Shown here one piece after another: positions 14,290 to 17,947 of a DNA stretch of 17,947 nt. Origin of the DNA: Betaproteobacteria bacterium (lineage in GTDB: Bacteria > Pseudomonadota > Gammaproteobacteria > Burkholderiales > Casimicrobiaceae). The notes beneath the pieces were generated by a model, which saw only the letters and a program-made list of their open reading frames with translations, did not search any database and was not told the origin of the DNA. Position 1 is the first letter of the stretch, and every line of letters begins with the position of its first letter. Made by a program: the position numbers and the translations under genes. Where the stretch lies: positions 1,858 through 19,804 of the forward strand of contig VBCL01000112.1 of NCBI GenBank assembly GCA_005888865.1, in the 5' to 3' direction.

Positions 14290-15555
14290 CTAGCCCAGCA
14301 TGTCCGCCCAGATGTTCCGGGCCCAGGCCTCGGCGTAAGGCGCCTCTTCGGCATTCGCGGCCGGAGACAAGCCGCCGCTGCCGGCGACCACGCTCATCGT
14401 TCGGGTCGCCGGATCGTAGCGGTGCACCGACGCGATATGCGCGACTTCCCGATCGCTCAGGTAGCTGTAGCAGGTGTTGGCGATCACCGGGAGCGGATTG
14501 ACCTCGCCCCCTGACAGCAGGGCGACGACGGCGGCGGCGCAGACCTTGGCGTGCTGATTGGCCATGTGTCCCGACCTGGGCATGAGCGACGCCGGCTGGA
14601 TCGCGTCGCCGAGGACGTGGATGTTGCGCTGGACAGTCGATTCATAGGTCAGGAAATCGACCTGGCAGAAGCGCCCGTTGGCATTCGCCATCCCGAGTTG
14701 GCGCGCGATGGCGGCTGCGTGCTGCGGGGGAATAACGTTGAGCACGTCGGCCTTGACGTCGTCGAAGTCGAGCTTCGCCGTGAGGGTCGCAACGTCAACG
14801 TCGGTGAGCCCGCTGTTGGGCCGATATTCGATGTAACCCTTGTAGCGCCCGTTCCAGGCGGCGACGAACAGCTCCTTTTTGGATTGCACCTCTTCGTTGG
14901 CGTCGAGGAGGATCACCTTCGATCGCTTCTTCTGGGTGGAGAAATACAGCGCGACCTGGCAGGCGCGCTCATAGGGCGCCGGAGGACAGCGATACGGCGC
15001 CCGCGGGACATGGATGACGAACACGCCGCCGTCGGGCATCGCCTCGAGCTGCCGCCGCAATGCAACCGTCTGCGGCCCCGCTTTCCATGCGTGCAGTACC
15101 TTCTCCTGCGCCGCTGCGTTGTCGAGCGAGGGCACTGCGCTCCAGATGAAATCGACGCCCGGCGAGAGGATGAGGCGGTCGTACGAGAGCGTCGCGCCGC
15201 CCACGAGCGTGACGGTGCGGGCGGCGGCATCAACGCTTTGCGCCTCACCAGTGATGCGATGCACGCCCCACTTGTCGAGGCCATCGTACGGCACGGTGAG
15301 ATCGGCGATCTGCCGGCTGCCACCCAGCACCAGGTTCGACAAAGGACAGGAGACGAATGCGCTCGCTCGTTCGATCAGCGTGACGTCGATGCCGCCGGCG
15401 CTCCATTTGCCGATGTATTTGGCCGCGGTCGCGCCGCCGAAGCCGCCACCCACGACGATCACCCTGGGCACGGCGGCTGCCGCGCGCGCGCCCAGCGCAA
15501 CGGCCGCAATCGAAGCCGCGCCCGCGCGCATGAAGTCGCGTCGGCTCCGGAACAT
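14290..15555 (-). CDS. fccB: flavocytochrome c sulfide dehydrogenase, flavoprotein subunit (FccB/SoxF type)
   Basis: The 421-residue protein has a twin-arginine signal peptide, SRRDFM (4-9) followed by a hydrophobic stretch to about residue 28, so it is exported folded with its FAD. VIVVGGGFGGATAAKYI (32-48) is the FAD-binding loop. Cys70 in FVSCPLSN matches the cysteine that binds FAD covalently in the Allochromatium enzyme (Cys42 there). Cys190 (YRCPPAPYERA) and Cys362 (ANTCYSYL) match its redox disulfide (Cys161, Cys337). The enzyme oxidises sulfide to sulfur or polysulfide in the periplasm and passes electrons to its cytochrome partner, encoded just upstream. The ATG overlaps the cytochrome stop as TGATG. 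An open frame continues to 15813 but lies inside the cytochrome gene. All key residues are intact, so it should be active. Confidence 0.95.
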   Translation of the reverse strand: MFRSRRDFMRAGAASIAAVALGARAAAAVPRVIVVGGGFGGATAAKYIGKWSAGGIDVTLIERASAFVSCPLSNLVLGGSRQIADLTVPYDGLDKWGVHRITGEAQSVDAAARTVTLVGGATLSYDRLILSPGVDFIWSAVPSLDNAAAQEKVLHAWKAGPQTVALRRQLEAMPDGGVFVIHVPRAPYRCPPAPYERACQVALYFSTQKKRSKVILLDANEEVQSKKELFVAAWNGRYKGYIEYRPNSGLTDVDVATLTAKLDFDDVKADVLNVIPPQHAAAIARQLGMANANGRFCQVDFLTYESTVQRNIHVLGDAIQPASLMPRSGHMANQHAKVCAAAVVALLSGGEVNPLPVIANTCYSYLSDREVAHIASVHRYDPATRTMSVVAGSGGLSPAANAEEAPYAEAWARNIWADMLG

Positions 15556-15872
15556 CAGGGCGCCTTCTGTGCAGCGAAGTATGCCGCAGCGGCTTCGATC
15601 TCGGCGTCGGTGTAGCCGCGGGCGAGCTGCTGCATGATGGTCGACGCTCGCGTGCCATCGCGGAACTCGCGCATCTGCCGGATCAGCTCGGCTTTGTCCC
15701 GGCCTGCGAGGCTGGGGGTGGCTGCGTGATTGCGGCCGTCGGTTCCGTGACAGTTCGCGCAATTGGCCGCGACATCGCGGCCGATGTCCTTGTCGGCAGC
15801 CGCGGCAGCGCACGTCGCGGTGGCGCAGACCAGCACGAAGCCGGCGACAAAACGTGCAAGCAGGCGATTCAC
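15555..15872 (-). CDS. fccA: monoheme class I cytochrome c, subunit of sulfide dehydrogenase
   Basis: From the GTG at 15872 the protein has 105 residues. A Sec signal peptide, basic then hydrophobic (residues 1-25, ending CAAAAA), precedes a single heme site, CANCH (Cys38, Cys41, His42). The sixth ligand is probably Met80 in STIMQQLARGYTDAEI, and the closing AAAAYFAAQ helix is typical of class I cytochromes. It should accept electrons from FccB in the periplasm and pass them to the respiratory chain. One heme resembles the small Chlorobium subunit rather than the diheme Allochromatium one. The frame is open to a GTG at 15953, but that codon lies inside the clpA terminator, so a start at 15872 or another GTG between 15881 and 15896 is more likely; none has a clear ribosome site. 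TACTAT at 15901-15906 (minus) may be the -10 box. Confidence 0.88.
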   Translation of the reverse strand: MNRLLARFVAGFVLVCATATCAAAAADKDIGRDVAANCANCHGTDGRNHAATPSLAGRDKAELIRQMREFRDGTRASTIMQQLARGYTDAEIEAAAAYFAAQKAP

Positions 15873-15924
15873 GTTAGGCACAAAACGCGAGACCACAACG
15901 ATAGTACTCCCGTGCGCGTTGCCC

Positions 15925-15954
15925 AAAAGACGTGGGGGCCCGAAGGCCCCCACG
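15925..15954 (-). terminator. Rho-independent terminator of clpA
   Basis: A perfect 10-bp stem (15945-15954 with 15931-15940) closes a TTCG tetraloop when read on the minus strand, then TCTTTT follows. It lies 20 bp after the clpA stop. The UUCG loop and the all-paired GC stem make it very stable. The fccAB transcript must start after it. Confidence 0.92.
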
Positions 15955-15974
15955 CACGCAATAGATACGTAACC

Positions 15975-17947
15975 TTACGCCACAGGCTCGGCTTCCTTCG
16001 CCTCTTCGAAATCGAGTCTGATCTTGTCGTCTTCGCCGACGTCGATGGTCACCTTCCCGCCGTTGACCAGCCGGCCGAACAGGAGCTCGTCGGCGAGCGC
16101 CTTGCGGATCGTGTCCTGGATGAGGCGCGCCATCGGTCGCGCGCCCATCTGCGGATCGAAGCCCTTGCGCGCCAGGAACTCCTTCAGAGGCTGGGTGAAC
16201 GAAGGTTCGACCTTCTTCTCGTGCAGCTGGCTCTCCAGCTCGAGGAGGAACTTGTCGACCACGCGCAGGATGACCTCGTGATCGAGCGCAGCAAACGAGA
16301 TCGTCGCGTCGAGCCGGTTGCGGAATTCCGGTGTGAACATGCGCTTGATCGATTCGAACTCGTCGCCCGCCTGCTTGTTGTCGGTGAATCCCATCGTGTT
16401 GCGCGACAGCATGTCGGCGCCGGCGTTGGTCGTCATGATGATGATCACGTTCCGGAAATCCGCCTTGCGCCCGTTGTTGTCGGTCAGCGTTCCATGGTCC
16501 ATCACCTGCAGCAGGATGCTGTAGATGTCCGGATGCGCCTTCTCGATCTCGTCGAGCAGCAGCACGCTGTAGGGGTGCTTGGTGATCCCTTCGGTGAGCT
16601 GGCCACCCTGATCGAAGCCGATGTAGCCCGGCGGAGCGCCGATCAGGCGCGACACCGCGTGGCGCTCCATGTACTCGGACATATCGAAGCGAATGAGCTC
16701 GACGCCCAGACAGTACGCGAGCTGCCGTGCAACCTCCGTCTTGCCCACGCCCGTGGGCCCGCTGAACAGGAAATTCCCGATGGGCTTGCGCGGATTACCG
16801 AGCCCCGAGCGGGCCATGCGGATCGCCGCAACCAGCGCGTCGATGGCCTGGTTCTGTCCGAACACCACGTTCTTCAGGTCGCGGTCGAGCGTCTTCAGCG
16901 CGTTGCGATCGTCCGAAGAGACGCTCTTCGCGGGGATCCGCGCAATCTTGGCAACGATCTCCTCGATCTCGGTCTTGCTGATCACTTTCTTCTGCTTCGA
17001 TTTCGGCAGGATCTTCTGGGCTGCTCCGGCTTCGTCGATGACGTCGATCGCCTTGTCGGGCAGATGCCGGTCGTTGATGAAGCGCGCGGAGAGCTCGGCG
17101 GCGGTGGTCAGCGCCGCGGGCGCGTATTTGACGCCGTGGTGCTGCTCGAAGCGCGTCTTCAGCCCCTTCAGGATCTCGATCGTCTCCGCGATCGAGGGCT
17201 CCGGCACGTCGATCTTCTGGAAACGCCTCGACAACGCGTGATCCTTCTCGAAGATCACGCGGTATTCGTTGTAGGTGGTCGCGCCGATGCATTTGAGCGC
17301 GCCGGTATTGAGCGCGGGCTTGAGCAGGTTCGATGCGTCAAGCGTGCCGCCGGACGCCGCGCCGGCGCCGATGAGGATCTCGTCGATGAACAGGATCGAC
17401 TTCTGGTTGTCTGTGAGCTGCTTCAGGACCGCCTTCAGGCGCTGCTCGAAATCACCGCGATACTTGATGCCGGCGAGCAGCGCGCCCATGTCGAGCGAGT
17501 ACACCGTGAATTCCCTGAGCATCTCCGGCACGTTGCCTTCGATCACGCGCCGCGCCAGGCCCTCGGCAATCGCGGTCTTGCCGACGCCGGCCTCGCCGAC
17601 CAGGAGCGGATTGTTCTTGCGGCGGCGGCAAAGCACCTGGATCACGCGTTCCAGCTCGATCTCGCGGCCGATAAGCGGATCGATCTTCCCGGTCTTGGCG
17701 AGATGGTTGAGGTTCACCGTGTAAGCGTCGAGCGCGCCGGCGGGCTGTTGCTCGCCGTCGGCCTCTTCTTTGGCGGACTCCTGTTTCTCGTCCTTTTTCG
17801 GCGAGGTCTTGGTGATACCGTGCGCGATGTAGTTCACAACATCGAGCCGTGTCACGCCGCGCTGGTTCAGGAAATAGACGGCGTGCGATTCCTTCTCGCC
17901 GAAGATCGCCACCAGCACGTTCGCCCCGGTCACTTCCTTCTTGCCCG
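15975..17947 (-). CDS. clpA: ATP-dependent Clp protease ATP-binding subunit ClpA (5' end beyond right edge)
   Basis: The window holds about 657 residues; roughly the first 100 of the N-terminal, ClpS-binding domain lie outside. The first visible residues, GKKEVTGANVLVAIFGEKESHAV, are the end of that domain. AAA+ domain 1 has Walker A GEAGVGKT and Walker B LFIDEI. Domain 2 has GPTGVGKT, the FDMSEYMERHAVSRLIGAPPGY region, LLLDEIEKAHPD and the arginine-finger segment FTPEFRNRLD. ClpA unfolds tagged proteins and feeds them to ClpP. Two features are odd. After the domain 1 Walker B, the conserved IHT(I/L)IGAG reads ILIGAG, two residues short, with the frame kept. The ClpP-docking loop reads MGF where E. 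coli has IGL. An apparent GTG start at 17933 is internal to the protein. A strong terminator follows the stop. Confidence 0.97.
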   Translation of the reverse strand, partial: GKKEVTGANVLVAIFGEKESHAVYFLNQRGVTRLDVVNYIAHGITKTSPKKDEKQESAKEEADGEQQPAGALDAYTVNLNHLAKTGKIDPLIGREIELERVIQVLCRRRKNNPLLVGEAGVGKTAIAEGLARRVIEGNVPEMLREFTVYSLDMGALLAGIKYRGDFEQRLKAVLKQLTDNQKSILFIDEILIGAGAASGGTLDASNLLKPALNTGALKCIGATTYNEYRVIFEKDHALSRRFQKIDVPEPSIAETIEILKGLKTRFEQHHGVKYAPAALTTAAELSARFINDRHLPDKAIDVIDEAGAAQKILPKSKQKKVISKTEIEEIVAKIARIPAKSVSSDDRNALKTLDRDLKNVVFGQNQAIDALVAAIRMARSGLGNPRKPIGNFLFSGPTGVGKTEVARQLAYCLGVELIRFDMSEYMERHAVSRLIGAPPGYIGFDQGGQLTEGITKHPYSVLLLDEIEKAHPDIYSILLQVMDHGTLTDNNGRKADFRNVIIIMTTNAGADMLSRNTMGFTDNKQAGDEFESIKRMFTPEFRNRLDATISFAALDHEVILRVVDKFLLELESQLHEKKVEPSFTQPLKEFLARKGFDPQMGARPMARLIQDTIRKALADELLFGRLVNGGKVTIDVGEDDKIRLDFEEAKEAEPVA

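Noticed and set aside
15873..15953. Longer N-terminus for the cytochrome beginning at GTG 15953
   Set aside because: The first codons fall inside the clpA terminator hairpin and would put 27 extra residues before a normal signal peptide.

Overview
The window is GC-rich DNA, about 64% by eye, with high-GC codon use and compact operons. It most likely comes from a betaproteobacterium. Supporting this are the xseB-ispA-dxs cluster divergent from a Rieske oxygenase gene, a flavocytochrome c sulfide dehydrogenase pair, an isocitrate lyase of the roughly 435-residue proteobacterial type, and a ClpA-type protease chaperone. I see no tRNA, rRNA, CRISPR array, insertion sequence or phage gene. Almost all of the sequence is accounted for by chromosomal metabolic genes.

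Layout. Positions 1-3726 (minus strand) hold a tightly packed operon read from right to left: a TRAP transporter (periplasmic dctP, small permease dctQ, large permease dctM), a crotonase-fold enoyl-CoA hydratase/isomerase, and the first 33 codons of a CaiB/BaiF family III CoA-transferase that runs off the left edge. A serine/alanine-glyoxylate aminotransferase gene (3850-5055, minus) lies just upstream on the same strand. Together they look like uptake and CoA-dependent breakdown of an organic acid, with a link to glyoxylate or amino-acid metabolism; the substrate is unknown. A divergent gene of unknown function follows (5175-5843, plus).

Positions 5876-8991 (minus) are xseB, ispA and dxs, supplying a DNA-repair nuclease subunit and two isoprenoid enzymes. 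The ispA-dxs junction carries a 26-bp imperfect tandem duplication that creates an eight-codon mini-ORF chained to both genes by TGATG overlaps. Divergent from this operon are a Rieske oxygenase alpha subunit and a 3-mercaptopyruvate-type sulfurtransferase (plus strand), then a small two-helix membrane protein, a terminator, and an inverted array of CCACAGAGN repeats.

The right part is all on the minus strand: clpA (entering from the right edge), fccA-fccB (sulfide oxidation), aceA (isocitrate lyase, glyoxylate shunt) and thpR (2',3'-cyclic phosphodiesterase/RNA ligase). Clear intrinsic terminators lie after clpA and after aceA. A 366-bp AT-rich gap upstream of aceA contains a plausible promoter with a RamB-like AACTTTGC element in its spacer.

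No clearly new multi-gene system is visible. The observations most worth checking are the relay mini-ORF between ispA and dxs, a two-residue deletion (His-Thr) right after the Walker B motif of ClpA domain 1, and the control region of aceA.
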